From Malachius bipustulatus (lineage: Eukaryota > Arthropoda > Insecta > Coleoptera > Melyridae), in the NCBI GenBank assembly GCA_910589415.1, contig OU342638.1, positions 1,550,001 to 1,614,000 on the forward strand: a stretch of 64,000 nucleotides of DNA, in the 5' to 3' direction. The notes under the pieces were generated by a model. That model ran no database searches, was not told where the DNA came from, and worked only from the letters and a program-made list of their open reading frames with translations. The position numbers were made by a program, and so were the translations under genes. Below, in pieces: positions 1 to 10,835 of the stretch (its first letter is position 1; each line of letters begins with the position of its first letter).

Positions 1-1881
1 AAATTAAATTAAATCTATTAAATCTGTCGAAATTAAGTTATTTTCTCCGAAATTTCCTTTATAAACGTTACAAAATGATTACATTACCGTATTGGCAATT
101 GGATGAAGTATCAAAAAATGGAATAAAAAATAAGGGTTGCCATTTAAAAAAAATACCGATGACGTCACCACTTTTTCGCGCATCACCCTGTATACCCCAA
201 TATTATGTCAAAAGTTGAACAACTCAAAAACAAAATCGACCTGTTTTTTTATTTTTTCAAAAAAACAGCCCTCTCCGTTTTATCGAATTTATCCGTTACT
301 TTTGGGAAGCACTGTATACCTAAGTGTAAGCCTTTTATTTGCCGCAATTCCAATAATGTGCTCCCTTGCAGTTTTAAAGGTCTATTATTTGCTGGATTAA
401 CAAAATTTTCCTCTTTGAAATGATCAGTACAAAATAATATGGTGAGAAATCGGCTTCGACACTCCACACTTTTTCAAAATTTCGTCATTCATCGATGTTA
501 TTATAACCTATTTCTTGTTCCTATTTCCATCAGCATAGTTATAAAATATTAATAAGTTTATTTACGCGTCTTCTAAAGTTAACTTTATACATAATTCTTT
601 ATTCCTGCTTGGAACACCGTGGAAAGATCTGAACATGCTTAACAATCCATAGTTGGAGCAACCGCACACAGCACACATCACATATTTTCCAGACATTATG
701 TTCACTTTAATACAGCGGTACATTATAAATGCCTATTTAACTGCGTACGCAACAAAATTATCCGCTGATATAATGCTTTGAGAGTAACTTTAAATTGAAA
801 TTATACTTGAAACTTAAACGTTCAATTACTAATGACAAATTATTAATAATAATTAATTATCATTGACTGCAGCTGTCAAAAACCGTGAAAAGTTACCTAA
901 CTTTTTTGAATTTAAAAACAGCTTAGTGGTCCCAGTTCCTGCATGAGGGCGCTGTAAAAATGGATGGAGGTTTTGAGAGGAAGTGTCCGGTATTAATATT
1001 TTAAGGTATTTGGCTTCACTAATCACTTCGATGTCAATGGCGATTGGCGACTGGCGGAGGCGGGGTCAAACTTCAGGAAAAAACACGACAACTGACAACA
1101 ATGACCACGTGAAGGGTTTGTTTGTATGGAACCAGAACCACTTAGCCCCGCCCTGTGACGTCAGACTGACGGCGTCTATCGCTAAGGTGTATACCAATGA
1201 CGTCTAAATAAAATAGACCCCCTTGTTTACATTTTTATAGAATCATTCATTGCCCCTCCGCAATTGCATGTTTGCCAAACCGTTACTGTGACCAGATTTT
1301 TGAATACTATCGTTCTTGAAACTATGACGTAAATATATTAACAAGACATTATCAATACAAACCACGCGAGGTACTTCTTACTAATAATTAAATAGCATAA
1401 TATTTCTAATAAACTCGAACAACAATAATGGGATAGACGTCAATTAAATCATATCTGAATATAATTTTCAATGTTAAGAAATGAAACACAAAATGCGCGG
1501 CAAAGTCGTATGTTTACGCGACTACGAGATATTTTTACAAATTTTTAAAATTCATTCATCATTTCGAGTGCGGTGTTGTCCCTATTTTGATTTCATTAGA
1601 CGGGTATTTTAACCAAATTAAACTGCTTCCTGCTATTATTTTCACCAATTTAAAATTATAGACTATAGACAATAGTGCGAACTTAGTTGATGTGCAAGAA
1701 AAGTGACGATTTAAACCCAGAAGTTTGTTTTCGTAGGTGAGTACCAGTAAGTAAGGCTATGTTCATATCAGTGCTGTAGTCGCCGCAGGGAAAAATCTTT
1801 GGCAAATCCAGTAAAATTATCCTCTGAACATTGCAATTAGGTACCTACTGTGACAAATTTCAACAGTACGTCCCATTGTAA
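1..1881. other. No recognised gene
   Basis: AT-rich sequence with only short stop-bounded reading frames on both strands and no recognisable protein motif. The stretch from about 900 to 1250 is richer in GC and holds a CRE-like TGACGTCA at 1156-1163. That could be promoter-like, but no exon can be tied to it. Confidence 0.5.
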
Positions 1882-2147
1882 GTATATTAGGTATTATTTT
1901 GATAATAATTATTGGGCTTTAGTTTCCGGCTTACTATTTTCGAAGTTTTAGATTTTGACAAATCTAAATGTCATAATTATATTTTATATTTTAATTTTAC
2001 TTTTAAATTTTTATTTGTACTTTACTTATTATTAACTGTGATCAAGGGACTAATCAGTCTCGAAACGTTAAACTTCCGATTGGTAACTTCGAAAATAGTA
2101 ATAAGCCGGAACCTAAAGCCCAATTATCAAAATAATCCCTAATATAC
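1882..2147. mobile_element. Palindromic MITE, about 266 bp
   Basis: The ends form a long imperfect inverted repeat. The left side reads GTATATTAGG, then ATTATTTTGATAAT, then GGGCTTTAG and TTCCGGCTTA with TACTATTTTCGAAG. The same blocks return in reverse complement at the right. There is no coding capacity. This fits a small non-autonomous DNA transposon or snapback element. No clear target duplication was found, so the superfamily is open. Confidence 0.7.
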
Positions 2148-2967
2148 ATCATCGGCGTCAATTTGGTTCAATATTTACAATTTTCTAATTATCCTCTACC
2201 GTTATCTTAGAAGATGTTCACAAATTGGATGACTTTACAACTTCAACTGTTACACCAGTTCCTTCCTATAAGATTTGCGTTCCTGTTTAATTTAGAAATA
2301 TCTATACATTTGTCTCAAAAATTTCACAAATCACCTTTATTGAGGGTCTAATAAATAACAAAAAATATTATGAATGTCTTTTGTAATCTACTAGTTAAAT
2401 ATGCTAAAGTACCTATGTATTGTCTTAGCTTTCCTGTGAATCAGGAGAAGAGGTTGCTTTAATTGGCTTTCTGTACATCTAAGAAAAGTGTTTTATAGGA
2501 TTAATCTTCATACAGACAGATAAGTACGGTATTCCATTAATCATACAAAGTAACCCAAACTCGCTATTTTTCGTCCTAAATACACAGGAAATAATAATTA
2601 TCTTGAAAAACCCTACGCCACTGGCTCTCATCGCGAAGGTCTCTGAGAGCATTGCCATTTTCGCCGCAAACCTCTGTTTATGCGATCGGTCACTCCTTTT
2701 CCCACTCACATGAAGATACAAATTAGATGATGGATTTCGAATATTTCATATTTATGAATGGAATGTTGGGTCTATTTATCGTGTGAGCAAATGAAAACAT
2801 AATTTAGGCAGGCCTTGGAAAAAAATTTCATGTCTTAGATTGGATCTGTAAAACTGTAAAATGAAAATTTTGGTTTGTAAAATCGTAAACTCATTCTGAC
2901 ATTGCATTCTTCTTGTTTTGCAATTTTATTGTCAAATAATAATTATTTTGACATTTGCTGAAATAAG
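2148..2967. other. Gene-free stretch with one arm of a distant inverted repeat
   Basis: No coding motif was seen. Positions 2777-2846 match the reverse complement of 9081-9152 (shared blocks TCGTGTGAGCAAATGAAAAC and TTTCATGTCTTAGATTG). The two arms lie on either side of the gypsy insertion, about 6.2 kb apart. Confidence 0.5.
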
Positions 2968-3284
2968 TGTTGTGTATCTGGGGGCAGTGTAGTTGTAGGT
3001 ACTATTGTAATAATATTGAATTATACACAAATTAACTTTATTCGATCCTTAACACTAATATATACAGTTGTATGTAAAACGATTATAAGAAAGCTTGAAG
3101 TAATATTTATCGTTGGTGAATGTACTGTAGTTCAGACCAATGTGTAATGTAATCTGTATGCTGGTCTGTATGCTAATTGCTAATGCTGCAGTGGCTGGAG
3201 TGTATACAGGACTCCGGCCGAGAAGCCGGTAGTTTACAGTGTTGTCACTGTGTAATATATTTCCCTAATATGGAAGACATAACA
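2968..3284 (-). repeat. 3' LTR of the gypsy element
   Basis: 317 bp, matching 7560-7876 base for base as far as I can compare by eye. It has TG...CA termini. It is the 3' LTR because the coding region reads on the minus strand and the purine tract abuts it at 3285. Confidence 0.93.
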
Positions 3285-3298
3285 TCTCTCCCTTTCCT
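3285..3298 (-). promoter_or_regulatory. Polypurine tract of the gypsy element
   Basis: On the minus strand this reads AGGAAAGGGAGAGA directly before the 3' LTR. That is the expected place and composition for the plus-strand primer of reverse transcription. Confidence 0.8.
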
Positions 3299-3430
3299 AT
3301 TTTAACTTAAAACTACTAATAAGCTAAACAAAGTAATTAAGATATGTAACTACCTAAATGAGAATATGTTTGTAATTATACTTATACATAAACATGGTTA
3401 CCTTAAGTAAAACAACATATTAAACAATAA

Positions 3431-3709
3431 TTATAGGTTCAATCTAACAACTGGCTTCCTTATTCTAGTTGTTCTTAAAATATTAGGTGGTGTAACATTT
3501 ATATTATTATCATTTACCTGAATGTCAGTCATTGCCTCTGTTGAAGTATCCGGTATAATATTATTTGATGTAGAATCTCTAGGAGTGTATTTCCCTATCA
3601 AGCGTATTTGATTAACGTGTCTGCGCCACGTCATTCCATTGTCTAGTTTAATTAAATAGTGTAATCTACCTAATTTTTTTGTGAATAATTCCAAATTTCC
3701 ATTTTTCAT
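3431..3709 (-). pseudogene. Gypsy integrase C-terminal segment, out of frame
   Basis: Ninety-two codons that continue the integrase C-terminal region (KLGRLHYLIKLDNG followed by TWRRHVNQIR, a chromodomain-like or GPY/F-like tail). The segment overlaps the end of the preceding pol frame (3666-3709) in a different phase. The overlap contains a run of seven T at 3674-3680, so a one-base slip there, either a real mutation or a sequencing error, explains the break. The segment ends about 150 bases before the 3' LTR, as expected for the end of pol. Confidence 0.8.
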
Positions 3710-4895
3710 GATGAATGTAATCCCTAACTGATACTCTCTCTCCTACTTTAAAATTTCTAATAATTTTCTCAGGTGATTTAGTACCGTTCGTATTCTCATT
3801 GGAATTTGGTTTAATCAAATCTAATCGTGTACGTATTTCACGACCTAGCATAAGCTTGGCTGGACTACTTCCCGTAGATGTATGTGGCGTTCTTCTGTAT
3901 TGTAATAAAAATTGTTGTAAGATATCCGAAATTTGAGTATTATTATTATTTGCTGTAGCTGCACGAAGCGAATTTTTCAGTGTTTGTATATGCCTTTCAG
4001 CTAACCCGTTCGTAGCAGGATGATAAGGTGCGCTGCATTTGTGCATTATTCCATTGTTTTTTAGAAACTGTTGGAATTGATACGATTTGAATTGCGCTCC
4101 ATTATCACTAATCAATAAATTAGGTAAACCGAAGGAACTAAAAATTTGTCTACATAATTGAATTGTTGTATGAGTTGTAATGTTCTTTACAGCGTGTATT
4201 TCCGGCCATTTAGAGTATGCATCGACTAGGACAAAAAAATAATAGCCCATGAATGGTCCTGCATAGTCGATATGGATTCTCTGAAACGGTCTTGTAGCTG
4301 GTTCCCATGAATGGGTCTCAACGGGTGGTGGGTTATTCCTAAATTTGTTACACTCGAAGCAATTTCTACCTGCTTCTTCAATTTCTTGGGATATACCTGG
4401 CCACCAACAAAAGCTTCTCGCTAAAGCTTTCATCTTTACGACTCCCATGTGTCCAGAATGTAATTCTTGTAAAATTTCTTTACGGAGTGAGGTCGGAATA
4501 ACTGTACATTGTTTACGGATGACGCAACCGTCTTTTAAAGTAAATTCATTTTGGTTAATATTAAATCTAACCTTAGGTTTTAACAAAAAGCCACGTTCTA
4601 ATCCTAATATTAATTTGGACAATTCGGGATCGTTTTTTGTTTCCCTCTGTAATTTATCAATTGTAATTGGTAATGTTTCTAATTGATTTAAATAAAATAT
4701 GTCACATTCATCGTATTCATTTGCAAGTAATTTTTCGGATGTATCTGGTAAACGAGATAGAAAATCTGCGTTGCCATGTAATTTCGTATTCCGATATTTT
4801 ATGTCAAACTGAAACATTTGTAAATATATTGCGTAATATCCCATCACTGAAACATTTGTAAATATATTGCGTAATGTTGCATTCTCGTAGCACAT
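3666..4895 (-). pseudogene. Gypsy pol: RNase H end and integrase
   Basis: This carries the second part of pol. Near the start is the end of RNase H (FDIKYRNTKLHGNADFLSRL). Then follows the integrase zinc domain (His pair in LHSGHMG, Cys pair in CFEC) and the DDE core: D in HIDYAGPF, D in LISDNGAQF and E in NGLAERHIQ. All three catalytic residues are present. The frame is not continuous with the upstream gag-pol frame, because a 30-bp direct repeat at a 38-bp offset lies between them. The first codons of this open frame come from the duplicated sequence rather than a real start. Confidence 0.88.
4808..4875. repeat. 38-bp partial tandem duplication that breaks pol
   Basis: A 30-bp sequence beginning ACTGAAACATTTGTAAATAT occurs at 4808-4837 and again at 4846-4875, separated by 8 bp of filler. 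The net gain of 38 bp is not a multiple of three, so it ends the upstream reading frame. The filler plus repeat looks like a template switch during reverse transcription or repair. Confidence 0.9.
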
Positions 4896-7438
4896 AGCAC
4901 TGGCAATTGTTTATTTGGATTGAAAATTTGCGTCAATGCTTTGCAGTCTGTATAAAGAATGAATCTTTTCCCGAATAAAAATTGATAAAATTTCTTAATT
5001 CCGAAAATTATGCTGTAAGCTTCTTTGTCTACTTGGGGATAACGTTTTTGCGTTTCCGAAAGTGTTTTTGATGCAAATTGAATCGGTCGCTCTGATCCAT
5101 CTGGGTATAAATGCGATAAGACTGCTCCCACGCAATGAGAACTGCTATCTGTTGCTAAAACTAGCGGTAGTTTCGGATCAAAATGAGCAAGTATCCTATC
5201 GGATTGTATTTCTTTCTTAATGTAATCAAAAGAATTTTGGCACTCCCTGCTCCAAAAGAAAGGTGTATCTTGCCTCAATAATTGATTTAATGGATGTAAT
5301 ATTTCGCTTAAATTTGGAAAGAAACGAGCGTAATAATTTATTAAGCCAATGTATGCTTTAATCTCGTGTTTGTTTTCAGGAATCTTAGCATTTTGTATTG
5401 CACTAATCTTAGATTTAGTTTTGTGTATACCGTTTTTATCAATAATAAAACCACAGTACTCGATTTGATCCCTCATAAATTCACATTTACTACGGTTTAC
5501 TTTGATATTATGATCGGCAAATTTTTGTAATACCAATTTCAGTCGCTCCAAATGTGTATTATCATCTGGCGCTGTAATTTCTATATCGTCTAAGAATACT
5601 GAAATTCCTGGAATGTGCTTTAAAATATTTTCAATTTCACGCTGCCATATGGCTGGTGCGGACGCTAAGCCGTACATAAGTCTGGAACTTTGAAAAAGTC
5701 CCAAATGAGTATTCAAGGTCAAATATTTGCGATCCTCAGGGCGAACTTCTAGTTGTAGGTAGGCTTGACTCAGATCAATTTTACTAAACTTGTCGCCGCC
5801 AGATAAAGATGCAAACAAACTATCTAAAGTAGGTAAGGGATGCTCGTCTATTATTAGATTTGGATTTAACGTTACCTTGAAATCACCGCATATCCGGACC
5901 CGACCGTTTGCTTTCACCACTGGTACAATAGGCGTAGCAAATTGAGAATGTTCGACTCTTGTAAGTATACCTTCCCTGACTAAAAGGTTTATTTCATCCT
6001 CAACTTTCGATTTTATTGCAAAAGGAATTTGCCTGGCTTTAAGAAATACCGGTTGTACGTTTTCTTTCAACTTTAGCGCGGTCTGTATACCTGAAATTTT
6101 ACCGATACTTTCCTCGAAAACTGTATTATATTGTGAGAGTAGCGTGTCTAAATCTGTTCCTAGAGAACGATTCTCTTGTAATTGATGAATATTTCCTAAG
6201 TCAATATTTAATTGCCGTATCCACTCTCTACCTAATAATGGACTCTTATCTATATTCGTAATGTACAAATTTAGTGGAATTTCTTTTCCTTTGTATTTCA
6301 CCTTTACTTCAGCAAAACCAATGACATCGATTCGTTTCTTACAGAATGTAGTTAGAATAATTGAACTCTTATGTATTGGAAGTTCATTGAAAATCATTTT
6401 GAAAGTATTAATATTAATTACACTAACTGATGCACCTGTATCTACTTCAAATAATATGTTATTACTATTCACTTGTAAATTTAACGTATATTGTTCCCTG
6501 AACTTTTCTTGTTCACTTTCGATCTGACAAATTTCATTTAGCGAGTTTACATTTTTTGTCTGATCTGACTTCTTTAGCTTGAAACAAACGTTTCTTGTAT
6601 GACCTTTAGTTTTACAAAAAGAACAATAATTATTACGTATATTGCATTTATCTGCTAAATGATCATATGAGCCACATCTGTAACACTTAGATTTCTTCGT
6701 ATTATTATTTCTGGTAGGAAATTTTCGCTCATGTGAAGTGAATGAAGTTTTAGGTGTACTTACATTTTCGTTCTTGGAGTAGTTTGGTTTTGTATTATAC
6801 GCCTTCACTTTGTGCACTCTCCCTTCGCTGCTATGTAGTTTCGCTGCATTTCTCGTGGATAGCTCGATGTTGGTTGCTACTTCGACTGCTTTTTCTAGAG
6901 TTAGGTCCTTGTACTCCAACAATCTGCTTTGGATGATTTCGGATCTTAATCCGAAGACGAATTGATTCCGTAGCGCTTTCTTCAAATGATCGCCAAATTT
7001 GCAATGTATTGCCAATCGCTGAAGTCCGGTGAGAAAGTCTTCTATAGTTTCTCCCTCCTGTTGTTTCCGTTGATTAAAACGAAAATTTTCGGCGATTTCC
7101 GATGGCTCGGGATTGTAATATTGTTTCATTTGCTGTGTAAGCTCTGCGTATGTTTTCCCTGATGGATCTTCCGGTGCCATTTTGTCACACAAAAGATCGT
7201 AAGCTTCTGCCCCCATGTAATGTAGTAGGTAGTCAGTGCGGTTTTCTTCTGATACATGGAAAACCCTAAAAGCTGATTCCAACCTTTTCAACCATCTTTC
7301 AAATGTTGTCGTATTTTGATTGAAATTTTCAATTGTGAATGTAGTGTGTACTGTATGCTGTACTGTAGTAACTTCTTGGTCCGATGATGTATCCGTACTT
7401 TTGTTTGGTGTTCCCGTAACTTTGTTGCTTTTACCCAT
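4844..7438 (-). CDS. Gypsy gag-pol polyprotein, N-terminal part
   Basis: An open frame of 864 codons starting 120 bases inside the 5' LTR. Residues about 40-200 form the gag region. Two zinc knuckles follow near 250-290 (CYRCGSYDHLADKC and CSFCKTKGHTRNVC). Protease has DTGAS near residue 331. Reverse transcriptase has LDD (in SVFLDDIEI) near 617 in place of the common YXDD. RNase H has ATDSSSHCVGA near 763 and YTDCKAL later. Gag and pol share one frame with no frameshift, as in Mag/K02A2.6-like lineages; I infer that lineage only from general resemblance. The frame ends in the partial duplication, so integrase is lost from this product. Confidence 0.93.
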   Translation of the reverse strand: MGKSNKVTGTPNKSTDTSSDQEVTTVQHTVHTTFTIENFNQNTTTFERWLKRLESAFRVFHVSEENRTDYLLHYMGAEAYDLLCDKMAPEDPSGKTYAELTQQMKQYYNPEPSEIAENFRFNQRKQQEGETIEDFLTGLQRLAIHCKFGDHLKKALRNQFVFGLRSEIIQSRLLEYKDLTLEKAVEVATNIELSTRNAAKLHSSEGRVHKVKAYNTKPNYSKNENVSTPKTSFTSHERKFPTRNNNTKKSKCYRCGSYDHLADKCNIRNNYCSFCKTKGHTRNVCFKLKKSDQTKNVNSLNEICQIESEQEKFREQYTLNLQVNSNNILFEVDTGASVSVININTFKMIFNELPIHKSSIILTTFCKKRIDVIGFAEVKVKYKGKEIPLNLYITNIDKSPLLGREWIRQLNIDLGNIHQLQENRSLGTDLDTLLSQYNTVFEESIGKISGIQTALKLKENVQPVFLKARQIPFAIKSKVEDEINLLVREGILTRVEHSQFATPIVPVVKANGRVRICGDFKVTLNPNLIIDEHPLPTLDSLFASLSGGDKFSKIDLSQAYLQLEVRPEDRKYLTLNTHLGLFQSSRLMYGLASAPAIWQREIENILKHIPGISVFLDDIEITAPDDNTHLERLKLVLQKFADHNIKVNRSKCEFMRDQIEYCGFIIDKNGIHKTKSKISAIQNAKIPENKHEIKAYIGLINYYARFFPNLSEILHPLNQLLRQDTPFFWSRECQNSFDYIKKEIQSDRILAHFDPKLPLVLATDSSSHCVGAVLSHLYPDGSERPIQFASKTLSETQKRYPQVDKEAYSIIFGIKKFYQFLFGKRFILYTDCKALTQIFNPNKQLPVLCATRMQHYAIYLQMFQ

Positions 7439-7539
7439 TTCGGAAGTGTGTAATAAATTTCACTCACGGAAAACTAATAGATAATTTTCACTTGTGTTAG
7501 GAACTCACTGTAGGTACTCACTTTTGTAATAAGGTTCTT

Positions 7540-7556
7540 CTTTATCCTCGTCGCCA
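7540..7556 (-). promoter_or_regulatory. Primer binding site of the gypsy element
   Basis: On the minus strand, three bases after the 5' LTR, the sequence reads TGGCGACGAGGATAAAG. The leading TGG pairs with a tRNA 3' CCA end. I do not assign the tRNA species. Confidence 0.7.
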
Positions 7557-7559
7557 AAC

Positions 7560-7876
7560 TGTTGTGTATCTGGGGGCAGTGTAGTTGTAGGTACTATTGT
7601 AATAATATTGAATTATACACAAATTAACTTTATTCGATCCTTAACACTAATATATACAGTTGTATGTAAAACGATTATAAGAAAGCTTGAAGTAATATTT
7701 ATCGTTGGTGAATGTACTGTAGTTCAGACCAATGTGTAATGTAATCTGTATGCTGGTCTGTATGCTAATTGCTAATGCTGCAGTGGCTGGAGTGTATACA
7801 GGACTCCGGCCGAGAAGCCGGTAGTTTACAGTGTTGTCACTGTGTAATATATTTCCCTAATATGGAAGACATAACA
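7560..7876 (-). repeat. 5' LTR of the gypsy element
   Basis: 317 bp, the partner of 2968-3284. It holds the promoter of the minus-strand element. It is flanked outside by ATAAG, the target duplication. Confidence 0.93.
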
Positions 7877-9153
7877 ATAAGGTGCATCAGGTTGTTAAAA
7901 TTAGTTTTGTATTTCTTGAATAACGCGGACATAAATTATTCGGAGATTGTTCCAGTTACCGTGAAGTTTATTGGATTATTGACACTGCAAACCCCGTAAA
8001 AATGTCATGTTCAATCCAAAGCAATAAAGGATTAATATCTAATAACAGTTTTCCTTAGTCTGCAGTTTGCCCTTTGTAAAATGGTAGGTATTTATGGTTA
8101 AGGCCCTATTACTTATCGAATTATCTATCTACTTATTAATTATAGTAAAGTCATTTATTAAGTATTTGCACCTGAGGGTTTAACATAAACACCCACCAGA
8201 AAGAATCCACCACAAGATATAAAAATAAAATCAAACAAGAATAAAGTAACATAACCAATGAAAATGGGAATAAATCCAGCAGAGATGTTTACACCATATA
8301 ATTAGGAACTTTCTTCCTGCTATGCACTCATGCTCATGATAAAAGTAAGGTCTGTGATCTGTGGCTCTAGTGGTGGCCATTTTTTAAGAGGGCAAACTCT
8401 TCTGGAAATACTGTTTATAAATTTTTGCCGGACGACAGTCGCTCACTCAATTTTTTTTCGAAAAACTATTCCCATAAAGTTGGTATGTCTGTGCTTCTCC
8501 TAAATAGCTGTGCCAACGGAATCTTGCCTTGTCACACCCTTACCTAAAAAAGTCCAGATAGGTGGTACGGTTTAAAAAACACAAATACGGCCCTGAAGGT
8601 GGAATATGCTTTCATAAACAGAAACTGACGTTTATGTGTAACAACCAGAGTGATGCCTTACATTTTCCGGAATTTCGTCAGATTGTTCCATTTTATAAAC
8701 GTAATTCGAACGAGAAAGCAAAGGAAATAATAATTCAAAAGTATTAGATTATGTGTAACTGTCAGATTCACATTTTTTTTAAATTTAATACTAATTTTTG
8801 TAATTTACTAATATTATGCACAGAATTGTGTTTCATGTGTTTCATCAACCCATGTGTTTCTTCAAAACTCTGCGAGTGCACTTCAAGCGTCGTCATCGGC
8901 AATTTATGAACGATGCTAGATTTTTATCCAATCAAGCGAACTGGTTATTTTATGAACGCATCCAGAGTTTTTCATGTATGATGCAAACTGTAATAATTCA
9001 TGAACGCACCCCAGACCACTCAAAATTACAAAATAAGAAAAATAAGATTTTTAAAATTAATGACAGTGATTTTATGGTAGGATTCAATCTAAGACATGAA
9101 ATTTTTTTCCAGGGCCTACTTAAATTATGTTTTCATTTGCTCACACGATATTT
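7877..9153. other. No recognised gene; short ATGAACGC repeats and an inverted-repeat arm
   Basis: No protein motif on either strand. Between about 8905 and 9010 a motif close to TTATGAACGCAYCCAGA recurs three times at 40-50 base spacing; the open frame across it is a by-product. Positions 9081-9152 are the partner arm of 2777-2846. Confidence 0.45.
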
Positions 9154-10557
9154 AGGCCCGGTTGTACCATTCGCCGGTGAACTCTGGATAAACTGAACTG
9201 AGTTCAAAAGATGAACTAAGTTCACCGGCGGCCGCGTTGTACCATGTTGTACCAACTGTAGTCAAGCTCAGTTCAACTAAACCGGTTCAAGCGTAGGTTG
9301 GTATTACATTTCTAGTGAATTTTATAGGGTTTTTTGATTTTACTAGAAATATTATTATTATTGTTCCCTCACCAGACCACTTCATTTGACCTTCACCACC
9401 TAAGTCACCCACTACCCAGTCATTAGGTTCTAATTATTATCTAATTACTTATCTAATAAAGTGATTATATACAGGGTGTCCCGTATCGTTATGTTCAAAT
9501 TTTGTGAGCATATAGTAGGCTTATTTCTAAGCCTAAAAAACCCAAAAGTGGCAGGTCTATCTGCATTCGTTACGAAGTTAGAGGCCTAATAAAATAATGT
9601 CTAGTAAATACCAGATTTAACTTTGAAAACCACATAAAACTTATTTTATTGACCAAATCTTTAGTTTATCATGTGTTAAAAATGTCCTATTCCTTGCTGA
9701 ATACAAGCTTGTGCTCGGAGGCTTATTGCAAAAGTAACAGTTTTCTCGTCTTTTTTCGCGTGCCTAATATCTCTTACCAGCTTGCTGAATACGATCAAAT
9801 AATAATTTCTCTCTGGTATTTAGTTACAAACACCAATTCCGAAATATGCTGGTGCCGCATCTATTTGAATCCTAATGCCATTTATTCGTATGAGCAGGGT
9901 CTACTAATGTTTATTTCGGTGACGTTTACTCATGTGTGGCAATTTTTATGGCTTACAAAGTTGAATCTTGTTATTTACTAGTCATAATTTTCTTAGGCCT
10001 GTAACTTCGTAACGAATAAAGATAGACCTGTCACTTTTGGGTTTTTTGGGCTCAAAATTAAGCCTACTATATGCTCAAGAATTTTGAACATAACGATACG
10101 GGACACCCTGTATAATTGCCCATAGGATATTTATATTTGTTATTATAGTGCCCTTAGTGTCCGTTAACTCCAGTTCTAATAAGTTATGGACATCCATTAT
10201 TAATTACAGATTATTCTTATAATCACAATTACATATAATAACAACAAATATTATATGTATATCAAATAGAAATGCGAGTTCCTATCCTACGCAGTACTAG
10301 GTACGCACAAGAAAAAGTCCATTTTATTGTCATTAGAAACTCATTATTATATTAATATTATAACACAAAGGCACTGTCGACTGTCGGCCATATGTAATTT
10401 CTCTTGAACTCGGTTTAAACGTACCCCAATGGACGTTTAACTAAACCGGCAGTTGAACTCGAGTTCAGTACTGAACCGACGTGGTACAACACAAATGTGA
10501 CGCTAATCTTGGTTCAACTTTGAACCTCCGTTGAACTTGGATGGTACAACCGGGCCT
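9154..10557. mobile_element. Non-autonomous DNA transposon with GGCCCGGTTGTACC ends
   Basis: The terminal inverted repeats are AGGCCCGGTTGTACCAT at 9154-9170 and the exact complement at 10541-10557. Subterminal regions are rich in GTTCAACT and AGTTCA-type motifs in both orientations, typical of MITEs. The interior holds another MITE (9470-10112). The flanks TTA and TTG could be a decayed 3-bp duplication. No transposase is present. Confidence 0.82.
9470..10112. mobile_element. Nested MITE with TACAGGGTGTCCCG ends
   Basis: 643 bp with inverted repeats of roughly 120 bp starting TACAGGGTGTCCCGTATCGT, flanked by a TA duplication (9468-9469 and 10113-10114). The arms share blocks such as AACCCAAAAGTG and TTCGTTACGAAGTTA. 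The TA target and ACAGGGTG start recall Tc1/mariner-like or foldback MITEs. The open frame at 9649-9981 lies inside it and shows no family motif. Confidence 0.85.
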
Positions 10558-10835
10558 TGACGTCATTGGTGTATACCGACACCGACCGTAACCTATCTAC
10601 ATCGTGGTAGAAGGTAGAAGCACAGTTTAGAAGATTGCGTGCGCAATGCGAAAACCGCGTGTTCGTATCGTGGTTCTGAACTTCTCTTGAGCCGGTTTCC
10701 TCGTTCTCGTACCAGTCGTGCCTCGTGGTCGCGGTTTCTAGTCTTTGTTTTTCGTTATCGTTATCGTCAGTTCTTCAAAGCAGTTACAATAATAATAATA
10801 GCTGATTAATCAAAGTATGATCTAAAAATTCGAAA
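10558..10835 (+). promoter_or_regulatory. GC-richer 5' flank of the YARS2-like copy
   Basis: This stretch is visibly richer in GC than its surroundings and lies between the MITE and the YARS2-like start codon. It could be the old promoter or 5' UTR. There is no clear TATA box, and a CRE-like TGACGTCA begins near 10558. This is inference from position only. Confidence 0.3.

Larger units (their letters stand above)
2968..7876 (-). mobile_element. Ty3/gypsy LTR retrotransposon, young but frame-broken
   Basis: Complete element of 4.9 kb read on the minus strand. It is bounded by two 317-bp LTRs (2968-3284 and 7560-7876) that look identical by eye, each starting TGTTGTGTATC on the plus strand and ending in ATAACA. 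A 5-bp target duplication ATAAG flanks it (2963-2967 and 7877-7881). A purine tract (3285-3298) and a primer-binding-site-like sequence (about 7540-7556) sit inside the LTRs. The order is gag, protease, reverse transcriptase, RNase H, integrase, which is the Ty3/gypsy order and excludes copia. Identical LTRs imply recent insertion. The pol frame is broken twice, so this copy should not be autonomous. Confidence 0.95.

Noticed and set aside
1150..1210. CRE-like TGACGTCA near 1156 as a promoter of a host gene
   Set aside because: No exon or start codon downstream could be supported; kept only as a remark.
8816..9196. 126-codon plus-strand frame
   Set aside because: It spans short ATGAACGC repeats and an inverted-repeat arm; the composition is repeat-driven and no motif was found.
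9649..9981. 110-codon plus-strand frame
   Set aside because: It lies wholly inside the nested MITE 9470-10112 and has no family motif.
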